This document shows positions 8,810 to 16,790 of a DNA stretch of 64,000 bases, piece by piece (position 1 is the stretch's first letter; every line of letters begins with the position of its first letter). The notes beneath the pieces are model-generated. The model had not been told where the DNA came from. It ran no database searches and worked only from the letters and a program-made list of their open reading frames with translations. The DNA lies in NCBI RefSeq assembly GCF_014650555.1, contig NZ_BMVE01000014.1:62001-126000 (forward strand). The letters run 5' to 3'. This DNA is from Streptomyces goshikiensis. GTDB lineage: Bacteria > Actinomycetota > Actinomycetes > Streptomycetales > Streptomycetaceae. The position numbers and the translations under genes are program-made.

Positions 8810-9580
8810 TCACTGGGTTAGGGCAATATTCTGCAGCTGGGCGATACCCAGCACGGCAAGGTGGACGCCGTCACCTCTGAGTCGGCAGTCACGGAGGATC
8901 TTCCACGTTTTCATACGTGCGAAGACGTGGTCCACGCGGGCTCGGACCTGCTTGTGAGACCTGTTGTGCTCTTCCTTCCAGGGCGTGAGTTCAGCCTGGC
9001 CGCGCTCGCGGCGATGGGGGATCACGAGGCCAGTCCCTGGATAGCCGCCATCGGCAATCGTGACTGTGTCACCGACGGCGGCCTTGGCGCCAGACTCCTC
9101 CCAGGCCTTGCAGTCGTTGCGGTTTCCAGGCAGCGGCTGGCCGACAATCACAACCCGGCGGGTGTCCGCGTCGATGACCACCTGGTGGTTGGTGGAGTAG
9201 CGGTAGTTCTTGGATCGCTGGGCGAGGGTGTGATCGCGAGTGGGCACGAGCGTGCCATCCACGATGAGAACAGTGCCCTTGCGGAAGCGTTGCCGCTGGA
9301 TCAATGCCAGGCGCGGCCCCAGGTCATCGACTACGCGGTCGACCGTGGACTTCGAAACGCCGAACGAGGGCGCCAGCTGTCGCATCGTCAGGTTGGTCCG
9401 CCAGTACGCAACGACCAGCAGCACGCGGTCCTCGAAGCAAAGCGTCCAAGGGCGTCCCGGGCGCGCTTCATGCGCACCTCGACGGCGTAGAGCAGTGACC
9501 AGCTTGCTGAACTGCCGAGGGGTGAGACCGCTGAACGGACGTATCCAGGACAGCTCAGACGCAGTGATCACAACAGTCAC
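8810..9580 (-). CDS. IS5-family transposase (DDE superfamily endonuclease)
   Basis: An intact 256-aa transposase in one frame. N-terminal helix-turn-helix with FSGLTPRQFSKLVTAL and the second HTH LTMRQLAPSFGVSKSTVDRV (~66-85); catalytic core with VLIVDGTLVPTRDH (first Asp, ~104-117), TIADGGYPGTGLVIP (second Asp, ~175-189) and RVDHVFARMKTWKILRD containing the terminal acidic region. It cuts and re-joins the element's ends. Starts GTG 9580. It is complete and differs from the neighbouring transposase in needing no frameshift, so the two elements are different IS types. Confidence 0.88.
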   Translation of the reverse strand: MTVVITASELSWIRPFSGLTPRQFSKLVTALRRRGAHEARPGRPWTLCFEDRVLLVVAYWRTNLTMRQLAPSFGVSKSTVDRVVDDLGPRLALIQRQRFRKGTVLIVDGTLVPTRDHTLAQRSKNYRYSTNHQVVIDADTRRVVIVGQPLPGNRNDCKAWEESGAKAAVGDTVTIADGGYPGTGLVIPHRRERGQAELTPWKEEHNRSHKQVRARVDHVFARMKTWKILRDCRLRGDGVHLAVLGIAQLQNIALTQ

Positions 9581-9625
9581 GGGGTGATCGTCCCACCCAT
9601 GAACACCGTTACGGGACAGCCCTTA

Positions 9626-9763
9626 GGCAGGGCGTTTATCCGTTGGACCTTCTGGACGGCCTTCAGCTTCTCGACGAAAGCCGTGGAGAGGCGTCCCGTT
9701 GAACGGCAGGGCGTTTCGGCGGGCGTGCTGCCAGGGCTGGCAGAGGTCGGATCGTCGTAGCGG
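9626..9763 (-). pseudogene. Unidentified remnant next to IS insertion site
   Basis: Between the right IS end and the stop of the regulator gene, the minus strand reads RLSTAFVEKLKAVQKVQRIN, a stretch of protein-like composition without a start codon, cut by the IS end at 9625. It could be the tail of a gene interrupted by the IS insertion. No family recognised. Confidence 0.25.
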
Positions 9764-10690
9764 TCAGTTCGGCGGTGTGGTGATGCGGAGGGCAAGTCCG
9801 TCCAGCAGGGCTGTGAGGCCGTACTGGAGGAGGGATTCGGGGGTGAGAGCGGAATCCGCTCTCGCCTCGGCGAATGCCGGGAAGGCTCCGCCGTCCACCA
9901 GCGCCGCCAGCCGCGTCTCCTGGGCACGCATCCACTCCTGACCGCTGACCCCGCTGGTGCGCGCCGCGTCGGACTCCGGCTCCAGATCGACGGCGTGGCC
10001 GCGGACGTATCCGAACAGGGTGACGGCGGCGTGCATCCGGGTGTCGTCGTCCAGGCCGAGTCCTGCCAGGGCGGCGAGGGCCCAGTCGATGTGGCGGATG
10101 CCGTTGGGGATCAGCAGCGGCCGGCTGAGGTTCATGGCCCCGGCCAGCCAGGGGTGGGCCCGGTAGAGCCGCCATTGCAGGGCCGCCGAGAGTTCCAGCC
10201 GTTCCCGCCAGTGCGGCGGCGGCCGCTCGGGCAGGGCATGTTCCCCGAAGGCCGCGTCGGCCATCAGCGCGACGAGCTGTTCCTTGGTGGTGACGTGCCG
10301 GTACAGGGACATCGCCGAGACCCCCAGTTCCGCGGCGAGCCGGCGCATGGTCAGGGCCGTCAGCCCTTCCGCGTCCGCGATCGCCACGGCAGCGCGGACG
10401 ATCCGCCCTCGCTGCGCGCTGTCGTCCTCGGCGGCGGTGGCGGGGCGGCGGCCCCGGCTGGTGGCTGGCCGGGCCGCGACCAGTGTCCCGACTCCCGGTA
10501 CGGCCCGTACGAGGCCCTCCTGCCCGAGTGTGGCCAGAGCCTTGCTCGCGGTCGCCATGGCGACCCCCCACCGCTGAGTGATGGCCCGTGTCGAGGGCAC
10601 CCGGTCCCCGGGCCGCAGTTCCCCGCGCTCGATGCGCCCGCGCAGCTCGGCCGCAATCCGCGCGTACGGCGCCTGCGTCCGCTCCGTCAT
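9764..10690 (-). CDS. GntR-TetR chimeric transcriptional regulator
   Basis: A 308-aa protein with two DNA-binding domains. Residues ~5-72 are a GntR winged helix (YARIAAELRGRIERGELRPG, then VPSTRAITQRWGVAMATASK). Residues ~95-145 are a TetR helix-turn-helix (RRLAAELGVSAMSLYRHVT), followed by a TetR_C-type ligand domain to ~303 (IPNGIRHIDWALAALAGLGL). Such fusions occur in actinomycetes beside resistance or oxidase genes and repress them until a ligand binds the C-terminal domain. It is divergent from an FAD monooxygenase; the 127-bp gap contains the paired AGTGCACTAG sites. Likely auto-regulated and controlling the monooxygenase. Confidence 0.88.
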   Translation of the reverse strand: MTERTQAPYARIAAELRGRIERGELRPGDRVPSTRAITQRWGVAMATASKALATLGQEGLVRAVPGVGTLVAARPATSRGRRPATAAEDDSAQRGRIVRAAVAIADAEGLTALTMRRLAAELGVSAMSLYRHVTTKEQLVALMADAAFGEHALPERPPPHWRERLELSAALQWRLYRAHPWLAGAMNLSRPLLIPNGIRHIDWALAALAGLGLDDDTRMHAAVTLFGYVRGHAVDLEPESDAARTSGVSGQEWMRAQETRLAALVDGGAFPAFAEARADSALTPESLLQYGLTALLDGLALRITTPPN

Positions 10691-10702
10691 CCCACCCTCC
10701 CC

Positions 10703-10736
10703 AGTGCACTAGTACGGACGAACCGTAGTGCACTAG
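10703..10736. promoter_or_regulatory. Two AGTGCACTAG operator sites between divergent genes
   Basis: AGTGCACTAG occurs at 10703-10712 and 10727-10736, start-to-start 24 bp apart. Each contains the perfect palindrome AGTGCACT. The pair sits 13 bp upstream of the regulator start and overlaps the expected promoter of the monooxygenase. Two palindromes spaced about two helical turns suit the two DNA-binding domains, or two dimers, of the GntR-TetR regulator. Operator function is inferred from position. Confidence 0.75.
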
Positions 10737-10817
10737 CTCGGTTTGCTCAACTCGCCTGTTCCATCGGGCATTTCCCGTCTGTACGTTGTACACATCACCC
10801 CGAGAGAGGCAGGGAAA

Positions 10818-12017
10818 ATGAACGAGAACAAGACCCAGACCAAGACCCAGACCAAGAACCAGACCAAGAACCAGACCGTGCTGATCTCCGGCGGCAGCGT
10901 CGCGGGCCCCGCCCTCGCGTACTGGCTGCACCGCCACGGCTTCACCCCCACCATCGTCGAGCGGGCACCGCAGCTGCGCGACGGCGGCTACGCGGTCGAC
11001 TTCCGCGGTGAAGCCCTGGACGTCCTCGACCGCATGGGCCTGCTGGAGGAAATCCGCGCGCTGGACACCGAGATGGGCGATGCGGCCCTGGTGGATGCCG
11101 ACGGCCGCCAGTACGCCACCCTGCCGGCCGCGGTGTTCGCCGGGGACCTGGAAGTCCTCAAGGGCGACCTGACCCGGATGCTGTACGAGGCCACCCGCGA
11201 GGACGTCGAGTACGTCTTCGGCGACTCCATCACCCACCTCCAGCAGGACGCGGACGGCGTGCTCGTCACCTTCGAGCACGCAGCACCCCGCCGCTTCGAC
11301 CTGGTGGTCGGCGCCGACGGCCTCCACTCCAAGACCCGCGCGCTCGCCTTCGGCCCGGAGGAGGAGTTCGTCCGCCACCTCGGCATCTACACGGCGATCT
11401 TCAACCTCGGCAACTACCTGGGCCTGGAGAACACCGGCCGTCTGTACACCGCCCCCGGCAAGGCCGCCAACATCTTCACGGCCCGCGCGAACACCGAGGC
11501 CCGGGCGGCCTTCCACTTCGCAGCCGAGCACCTGGAGAACGACCGGCGCGACACGGCGGCGCAGAAGCGGATCGTCGCCGAGCGGTTCGCGGGCGAGGGC
11601 TGGGAGGTGCCGCGCCTGCTGGAGGAGATGGACGCCGCGCAGGAGTTCTTCTTCGACTCCAACGCCCAGGTCGAGATGGACACCTGGTCCGCCGGCCGCG
11701 TCGTCCTCCTCGGCGATGCGGGCTACTGCGCCGGCCCCACCTCCGGCCGGGGCACCTCGCAGGCGCTGATCGGCGCGTACCTGCTGGCCGGGGAGCTCGC
11801 TGCCCGCGGCGGCGACCACAAGGCGGCCTTCGCGGTGTACGAGGAGCAGATGCGGCCTTACGTGGCCGAACACCAGGTGCTGGGCCGCGAGGGCGCCGAG
11901 CGGTTCTTCCTGCCCGCGCCCACCCAGGAGTTCCTCGACATGCTGGCCGCGAACGCCCCCGAGAACACCCGCACCGAACCGGTCCGCCTACCCGACTACA
12001 CCCCCGCCGCCGCCTGA
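10818..12017 (+). CDS. FAD-dependent monooxygenase (TetX/PHBH-like)
   Basis: A 399-aa flavoprotein of the FAD_binding_3 family. The dinucleotide fold is VLISGGSVAGPALAYWLHRH at ~21-40; the DG motif is VVGADGLHSKTR near residue 167; the GD motif is VVLLGDAGYCAGPTSGRG at ~294-311. These enzymes hydroxylate aromatic or polycyclic compounds with NADPH and O2; members such as TetX inactivate antibiotics. The start ATG 10818 follows GAGGCAGGGA. Residues 5-20 are a tandem KTQT/KNQT repeat that precedes the FAD fold and is unusual. Expression is probably repressed by the divergent GntR-TetR protein. The true substrate is not evident. Confidence 0.9.
   Translation: MNENKTQTKTQTKNQTKNQTVLISGGSVAGPALAYWLHRHGFTPTIVERAPQLRDGGYAVDFRGEALDVLDRMGLLEEIRALDTEMGDAALVDADGRQYATLPAAVFAGDLEVLKGDLTRMLYEATREDVEYVFGDSITHLQQDADGVLVTFEHAAPRRFDLVVGADGLHSKTRALAFGPEEEFVRHLGIYTAIFNLGNYLGLENTGRLYTAPGKAANIFTARANTEARAAFHFAAEHLENDRRDTAAQKRIVAERFAGEGWEVPRLLEEMDAAQEFFFDSNAQVEMDTWSAGRVVLLGDAGYCAGPTSGRGTSQALIGAYLLAGELAARGGDHKAAFAVYEEQMRPYVAEHQVLGREGAERFFLPAPTQEFLDMLAANAPENTRTEPVRLPDYTPAAA
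10830..10877 (+). repeat. Four 12-bp tandem repeats in the monooxygenase N-terminus
   Basis: Two copies of AAGACCCAGACC followed by two copies of AAGAACCAGACC, all in frame, encode KTQT twice and KNQT twice. Unit length is a multiple of three, so copy-number change by slippage would keep the frame. Confidence 0.95.
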
Positions 12018-12289
12018 CCGCGGTGCAGCGTCCCAACCAGTCCGAACTCCAGCCGAGTCCGTTGTGCAACAGCCGTCCTGTCGGCGGTCAGTACGACTGG
12101 GCAGTCGTCACGCTTGTGACCTCGGGCTGTGCAGGTTGGCTTCGTCACCCACGGCCGTTGCCGCGCAGGACGCAGCCCGCGCGGAGCTGCCCGCGGCCCT
12201 GCCGCGGTTCGGGCCCCGCCTGGAGACGTGCCGTGGGCTGATGCTCACCCGCTCCGGCGACACCGCCGCCGGCACCACCCCGGCCCGCG

Positions 12290-12481
12290 CTGGACGCCCT
12301 CCCGCCGGAAAAGTACTCGCTGACCCTGCGGCTACTCATGGCAGAAGTCGAGCAGTCCGGAGCCTCTGCTCCGAGCCGGGCGGCTCCTGCCCAACCCGAA
12401 CCAGGTAGCACCCCGATCGCTGCGGCCGCCATTGGCGCCCTGGGGATCGGCGGGTGGATCGCTGATTTGGTCGGCAGATGA
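12290..12481 (+). pseudogene. C-terminal gene fragment, ~63 codons
   Basis: A frame running to TGA at 12479-12481 reads LDALPPEKYSLTLRLLMAEV then a Ser/Ala/Pro linker and a final hydrophobic stretch PIAAAAIGALGIGGWIADLV. There is an in-frame stop at 12239 and no good start between. Composition is protein-like, so I read it as the tail of a lost gene with a terminal membrane-like segment. Family not recognised. Confidence 0.35.
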
Positions 12482-12830
12482 GCCTTGGCCGCACTGCGGC
12501 GTCCCGGACCGGGAGTCCACTTCCGGGATCCCAGCGTCGGCGATGCTGGCGGTGGTGCAGGTGCACCGGGACGCACCGGGTGGCTGGTGGCCCGAGGGCA
12601 AGGACGTGTTTCAGCTCCTGTGGTGCCCCAACGTGCACTGGGATCCTCCGGCTCCGCAGGCCGATGTCAGCTCGGTCGCCGAAATCTGCTGGCGGAACAG
12701 CGCCGACGGGCACACGAATACTTGGTTCGCCCCGTTGCCCGTCCGCCAGGAGGACGCCGGCCACGGCTACACCCCGGTACCGTGCACGCTCACCCCGGCA
12801 GGTCGTGCCGTCTGGTGCAGGTTGTTGTTC
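12474..12830 (+). pseudogene. Fragment of a conserved Streptomyces DUF1963-like protein
   Basis: The frame reads MLAVVQVHRDAPGGWWPEGK, VFQLLWCPNVHWDP, VSSVAEICWRNSAD and VRQEDAGHGYTPVPCTLTP, which I recognise as the middle of a common streptomycete protein that compares water/zinc-type 'WCPxxH' motifs; intact versions are over 250 aa. Here neither N- nor C-terminal parts are present, and downstream translation loses protein character. A decayed fragment is the best reading. Confidence 0.5.
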
Positions 12831-12970
12831 CACGTGACACCGACGCCCGACTGCCGGCGGCTGCCCTTTCTGGCCTGGCCGCCGAGGGGGTGGCCGCGGC
12901 CAGTCTTTCTGCGGGCTTGCGACGGTGTTGCGGGGGCATACGGGCAGCATCCTTCGAGAGGAGCTTGTCC

Positions 12971-13141
12971 ATGCTTGGTATAGGTGCCGCGGTACTCTTC
13001 TTCATCGCGTTCTTGATCAACGCGGCGGAGATCGGGACTAACGATGTGTTCTCCTCCACGAACGTGACGCTGCTCGGCCTGATGGTCCTGGCCTTGCACG
13101 TTGCAGGTATCGGGGCCAGCCGGGTCTCCAGGCGACGCTGA
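12971..13141 (+). CDS. Small two-pass membrane protein, 56 aa
   Basis: Nearly the whole sequence is two hydrophobic helices: MLGIGAAVLFFIAFLINAA (residues 1-19) and VTLLGLMVLALHVAGIGAS (~34-52), joined by a polar turn and ended by a basic RVSRRR tail. ATG 12971 is preceded by GAGAGGAG at 12954-12961. Short proteins of this design are frequent in streptomycetes; function unknown. It lies directly after a decayed gene fragment. Confidence 0.65.
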   Translation: MLGIGAAVLFFIAFLINAAEIGTNDVFSSTNVTLLGLMVLALHVAGIGASRVSRRR

Positions 13142-13808
13142 ACCCTAGTGCCGGGTGGTGCGGGTGATCGATGTACCGTCACTGCCCGGCACGCATGTCC
13201 ACCCGGCCACCATCGTCTCTGGCCGGCTTGGCCCGCGTCAGCGTGCCGTAGGACTGGGGGCGAAGCCGGAGTTACCCATGGGGGAGCGCAGCGAAGCCAT
13301 TATCACCGGCCTGAAGCCCTGACAGCTGGCGTTGTGCTCTGCACGGCAGGTTTTTCCGGTGTCCGAGGGTTGGTCTGAGTCGGACGTATGCGATTCGCCC
13401 ACGGCTGCGGTGGGGGCTCTTGCTCCTCGGCGTGCTCATCGCCTCAGGCGGGTTCACTGCCGGCACTCTCTAGTAACCGCGATCCGTCGCGAACACGGCG
13501 TTCTGGATCATGATGGGCGGCGGCCGCCTCGTGAGCCATTCCTTCTTCGTCCTCATGACGCCGCTCGTCCGAAAGCCGTTCCTCGGCCCGAACAGTCCGG
13601 AGCGAAGCGCAGGACCCCCCTGCCCGAAGGGCGGGCTCTGGCTCGGCAAAGCCGAGCCCCGCCGACCGCTGATCTGCTGAAGGGCCGGGCCCCTCAGCGG
13701 CCCGGCCGACGCCCGTGCCTCTCCTCGCGGTTTCCGCCACCTCCCGGAGATCAGTCGAACGCAGCAGCACGGCGTGCAGACGGTGGGCGGGACGCCGAGG
13801 GTGGTGCC
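13142..13808. other. Non-coding stretch with hairpins and a possible short hydrophobic ORF
   Basis: No convincing gene. Around 13381-13473 one frame reads RLRWGLLLLGVLIASGGFTA and stops, a TM-like end without a clear start, perhaps a fragment. At 13640-13658 a perfect 8-bp stem GGCTCGGC / GCCGAGCC with an AAA loop is present, followed by a second imperfect GC stem near 13682-13710. These may be terminators for the preceding genes or a leader of the following membrane protein gene. Confidence 0.4.
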
Positions 13809-15284
13809 ATGGGCATACGGGCATGGGTGGTCGTCGAGCCGCCTGACCGGCGCGGTCTGCGCAGGATCACCATCCACGGCAAGGTGGTGGGCAGCGCCTG
13901 GTCCCTCCGTGAGTTGCGCAAGGTACTCGGCCGCCTCGGCTACCCCGAGGACATGGACCTCGACGACCGCTCGCGCGTCTACTGGCGCGGCGGCGACAGC
14001 AGCGTCTGGCCCGACGACAGAGGCTGGAGACGTCGTGTGGTCATCGCCCTCATGCTGGCGGGGCTGCTCGGCTCGATGGCTCTGCACGTCGGTATCGGAT
14101 GGGCGGACGCCATCGGAGCGCTGACCTTCGCACAACGTCTGGTCGGTGTTCTGTTCCTGCTGGCAGGCGCGGTTCAGGGCGCCGCGTTGCCCGCGGTCGT
14201 TGACTACTGGGGCCGTCGGCAGGTGAGGTTGTCCGGAGCGCTGGTCCTCCTCGGTGTGCTCATGACGCTGGCCACCACCACCCTTCTCCTCTTCCTGTGG
14301 CTGCGGGAACGCGAACTCATAGCCGCTGTCCTGCTTTTTCTCGCTTTGTGGTGCTGGTCGCTGTGGGCCCTGCGCAACCTGATCCGCGAAAAGGTGTGGA
14401 GAGGTATACCGCACCCCAGAAAGTTCGCGGCAGGGGTTACCGTCACGGCGCTCATGACGGCTATCAGCCTAGGATATTCGAGTATCTACAAGCCCATTGC
14501 CGCGCCCTATCACTTCATCCTGAAAGCAGAATTCGGTATACCGTGGACGGATGCCGATTCTCCCTATGTTCACGTCCCCCTCAAGTTGTACGCGAAGAAC
14601 GACGGAGGCATTCCGGTCTACATCGTTGTCGATGATTACACGGTCTGGGGGCATGTGTCCGAGTTCTCTGCGTCAGGCGAGGGGATGAAGGAATGGAACG
14701 GTGAGGGGAGCGACTCGGGGAGTTCGCAGGCAGAGGCCTTCAAGAGCAAGGAAATGCTGGAGAATATCGCATCCGGGCAGTTCCAAGGACCTGGGTCGAC
14801 ACTGGACTCCGGCGAAGAATTCTCGATGGAGAAAGTCGTCACCATCCCCAAGGGCACCAGGTATGAGACGCTGGACGCCGTTCTTCAGTTCGCCATCCTG
14901 AGGCAGGACCGCGGGAAGCTTGACGACAAATTCTACAGCAGCAGACGCTCCTGGGTTCAGTCCGAAGGGAGGTACTACTGCCAGCCCGACGTCTGCGGTA
15001 AGCACGTCATATATCACGGCAGAGTGCGCTACAACAACAACCTGATCAACGTGACCCGCAAGCCGCGGTATGTGGCGACTTTCTGGTCGCCGGAAGAGGA
15101 GCCGCAGGTCTTCATCTCGTCATTCAACTTCAAGAAAAAGAAGACCAGCGAGCCGATCTACGGCATATATGAAGCCCTGGACGAGAACGAAGTGGAGAAA
15201 GAGGCACACAGGTACGGCCTCAGCTGGGTCTCCGTCAACTCGGAAGTGTCCGTCAAGGGACTGCTGAAGCAGGCGCAACACTGA
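13809..15284 (+). CDS. Large multi-pass membrane protein of unknown function
   Basis: 491 aa. A soluble N-terminal ~75 residues (VVVEPPDRRGLRRITIHGKV) is followed by about five membrane helices between ~75 and 230 (VVIALMLAGLLGSMALHVGI; LVGVLFLLAGAVQGAALPAV; GALVLLGVLMTLATTTLLLF; ALWCWSLWALRNLI; a last one near 205-222). The remaining ~265 residues form a polar, aromatic-rich domain with one Cys pair, probably outside the membrane. Start ATG 13809 is chosen because the upstream open frame has no protein character. The third codon positions of the last half are less GC-biased than neighbours, hinting at acquisition. Confidence 0.65.
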   Translation: MGIRAWVVVEPPDRRGLRRITIHGKVVGSAWSLRELRKVLGRLGYPEDMDLDDRSRVYWRGGDSSVWPDDRGWRRRVVIALMLAGLLGSMALHVGIGWADAIGALTFAQRLVGVLFLLAGAVQGAALPAVVDYWGRRQVRLSGALVLLGVLMTLATTTLLLFLWLRERELIAAVLLFLALWCWSLWALRNLIREKVWRGIPHPRKFAAGVTVTALMTAISLGYSSIYKPIAAPYHFILKAEFGIPWTDADSPYVHVPLKLYAKNDGGIPVYIVVDDYTVWGHVSEFSASGEGMKEWNGEGSDSGSSQAEAFKSKEMLENIASGQFQGPGSTLDSGEEFSMEKVVTIPKGTRYETLDAVLQFAILRQDRGKLDDKFYSSRRSWVQSEGRYYCQPDVCGKHVIYHGRVRYNNNLINVTRKPRYVATFWSPEEEPQVFISSFNFKKKKTSEPIYGIYEALDENEVEKEAHRYGLSWVSVNSEVSVKGLLKQAQH

Positions 15285-15533
15285 GTCGCGCAACCCGCGC
15301 GCGAAGACAGGCACTCTAGCCCGCCCGCCGAACCAGCCGCTCCGGCTCCTGCCGTCCGCCCGGCGCCCTACGGCCCGGCCGCCGTCCTTGACAGCGGCGG
15401 CCCCGGGGGCGGGCGACGGCTGCGTGAAGGGATGCGGCCGGCGGCCGGGCCGCTCGGGCGACCCGGCGCCTTCCGGGGGACACCGCAGGGAATTCGGCTT
15501 GCCCGCGGGAGCCAGACCCTGTCACATACAGCC

Positions 15534-15980
15534 ATGAGCAGAATGGCGCAGGTCCTCGTGCTGGCCCGGTATGAGGACGACGTGATGGAGCCGCTGACGC
15601 GGTACGACGAGTCGCGCACGTGGCGCGGCCGGTTCGAGCGGATCCCCGGCTGGTTCGTCGGCGGGTGGTACATCGAGTTCTTCCGGGAGAGGCAACGCGT
15701 CGGGATTCTGAAGGACCTGGAGGCGCTGCCGTGGAATCAGCCGGAGTGTGTGCAGGTCATGCTCCACGACGAGGACGACGACTGCTTCGGGCTGTGGATG
15801 TTCCGTGAGGGGAAGCTGGTGGAGCTGCCGCTACAGGGCACCGAGCGCTTCCACCAGCCGGCCCCGCCCACCCAGGAGTACGCGCCGAGCCCAGGTTCCC
15901 TGTTCCGCACGGACGTCGGGCACACGTGGCTGCCCGAACACACCCCGGAGGAACTCCGGGACCCGCGCCCGGCCTGGTAA
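15534..15980 (+). CDS. Hypothetical protein, 148 aa
   Basis: A soluble Trp- and acid-rich protein: YEDDVMEPLTRYDESRTWRG, GWFVGGWYIEFFRERQRVG (~41-59), LPWNQPECVQVMLHDEDDDC (~68-87), GLWMFREGKLVELPLQG and a Pro-rich C-terminus. No catalytic or binding motif is recognised. ATG 15534 is preceded by an uninformative upstream region, and the frame extends further upstream without protein character. Its stop is only 30 bp before an IS481 transposase remnant. Confidence 0.55.
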   Translation: MSRMAQVLVLARYEDDVMEPLTRYDESRTWRGRFERIPGWFVGGWYIEFFRERQRVGILKDLEALPWNQPECVQVMLHDEDDDCFGLWMFREGKLVELPLQGTERFHQPAPPTQEYAPSPGSLFRTDVGHTWLPEHTPEELRDPRPAW

Positions 15981-16011
15981 GGCACCTGCACCGGCGTTCG
16001 TCTGCGCGGGC

Positions 16012-16165
16012 GCGTCCACGGCGTGCCGGCCGAGCTGCTCACCGACAACGGCGGGCAGTTCACCCGGCAAGGTTCACCAAGCCCCGGCCCGGCGAGGTGT
16101 TCTCCTACGGGTCTGCCGTGGGAACGGCATCACAGCCAAGCCGGGCAAGCCCGGCCTCGGCCGCC
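16012..16165 (+). pseudogene. IS481-family transposase fragment, frameshifted
   Basis: Three short frames in order give GVPAELLTDNGGQFT, then FTKPRPGEVFSYG, then VCRGNGITAKPGKP. Intact IS481/IS3-like transposases read VP-E-x-LTDNGKQFT, RPGEVLFDR and ICRENGI-H-LT-P at the same places, containing the second catalytic Asp. With at least two frame changes in 150 bp and nothing else of the gene left, this is a decayed remnant. Confidence 0.7.
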
Positions 16166-16212
16166 TGCCGGAGGCCGGCCAGGTCCGGGCATGATCACAC
16201 GGGAGTCCGGCG

Positions 16213-16623
16213 TCACGCCGCGCGCTGCTGCCGGCCGCTGCCGATGACGGCGGTGAACAGGACACGGCCCAGGTCCAGCACGCTGAGGCCGAACATCAGC
16301 ACGCCCAGCGGGACGTGAAGGGCCGGTTGGTGCGCTATGCCCAGCACCACCTGCACCGAGGCGAGGACGAGGAATCCCGACGCGTACAGGATCGGGCGGG
16401 GCGAGCCGCCGCCCCGCCGCCACGCCAGGATCGCGGCGAGCACGTACAGCATCGTCGCGCCGTACATCACGCGCGCTCCGACACCGTGCACCGTCTCGCC
16501 GTAGGACGTGGACAGCAGCAGTCCGGCACTGACCGCCTGGGCGAAGAGGGTCAGGGTCTGCAGGGCGATCGCGACCTGCGTGAAGGTGGTGGTACGGGGC
16601 GCTGCCGTCGTCTGCGTGGCCAT
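16213..16623 (-). CDS. Four-helix membrane protein, 136 aa
   Basis: Four membrane helices are visible: ~15-40 (IALQTLTLFAQAVSAGLLLS), ~48-66 (GARVMYGATMLYVLAAILAW), ~75-95 (PILYASGFLVLASVQVVLGI) and ~100-120 (VPLGVLMFGLSVLDLGRVLF), with conserved-looking His residues (VHGVG, IAHQPALHVP). The layout resembles small haem-binding or DUF6220-type four-helix proteins, but no family is certain. The start is preceded by GAGGGGA on the minus strand. It is divergent from a SigJ-type sigma factor with a 167-bp gap, making it a likely target of that factor. Confidence 0.7.
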   Translation of the reverse strand: MATQTTAAPRTTTFTQVAIALQTLTLFAQAVSAGLLLSTSYGETVHGVGARVMYGATMLYVLAAILAWRRGGGSPRPILYASGFLVLASVQVVLGIAHQPALHVPLGVLMFGLSVLDLGRVLFTAVIGSGRQQRAA

Positions 16624-16790
16624 GATGGGGTCCCCTCTTCCGCCTCGTGGCGGTGGATCAGTAGTGTCTCGCCAGTCCGACGACGCAGGCCGGCGAAATG
16701 TGAGGTCATGCGCCGTCCCACAGTTCGCGGCCGTGTTTCGTCGAGGGGGCGGGAGCGACGGCGGGCGAGAACGACCAGGGGGTCCCGATC

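Larger units (their letters stand above)
8383..9623 (-). mobile_element. Second IS5-family unit, ends GAGCTGTCCCG / CGGGACAGCCC
   Basis: Outer ends read inward as A-GAGCTGTCCCGCAATCGG (from 8383) and A-GGGCTGTCCCGTAACGG (from 9623, minus strand), each flanked by TA (8381-8382 and 9624-9625). The left TA is the same dinucleotide that bounds the neighbouring unit, so the two abut exactly. The unit holds a plus-strand 103-aa gene and a minus-strand single-frame transposase. The right end sits immediately after a remnant of other sequence beyond the downstream regulator gene. Confidence 0.72.

Noticed and set aside
9663-11873. Long minus-strand open frame of >700 codons
   Set aside because: It runs antisense to the FAD monooxygenase and through the regulator in another frame; composition is Arg/Gly/Pro shadow of GC-rich coding sequence.
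13332-13808. N-terminal extension of the membrane protein at 13809
   Set aside because: The upstream ~160 codons contain only Arg/Pro-rich sequence and span hairpins; the ATG at 13809 begins sensible protein.
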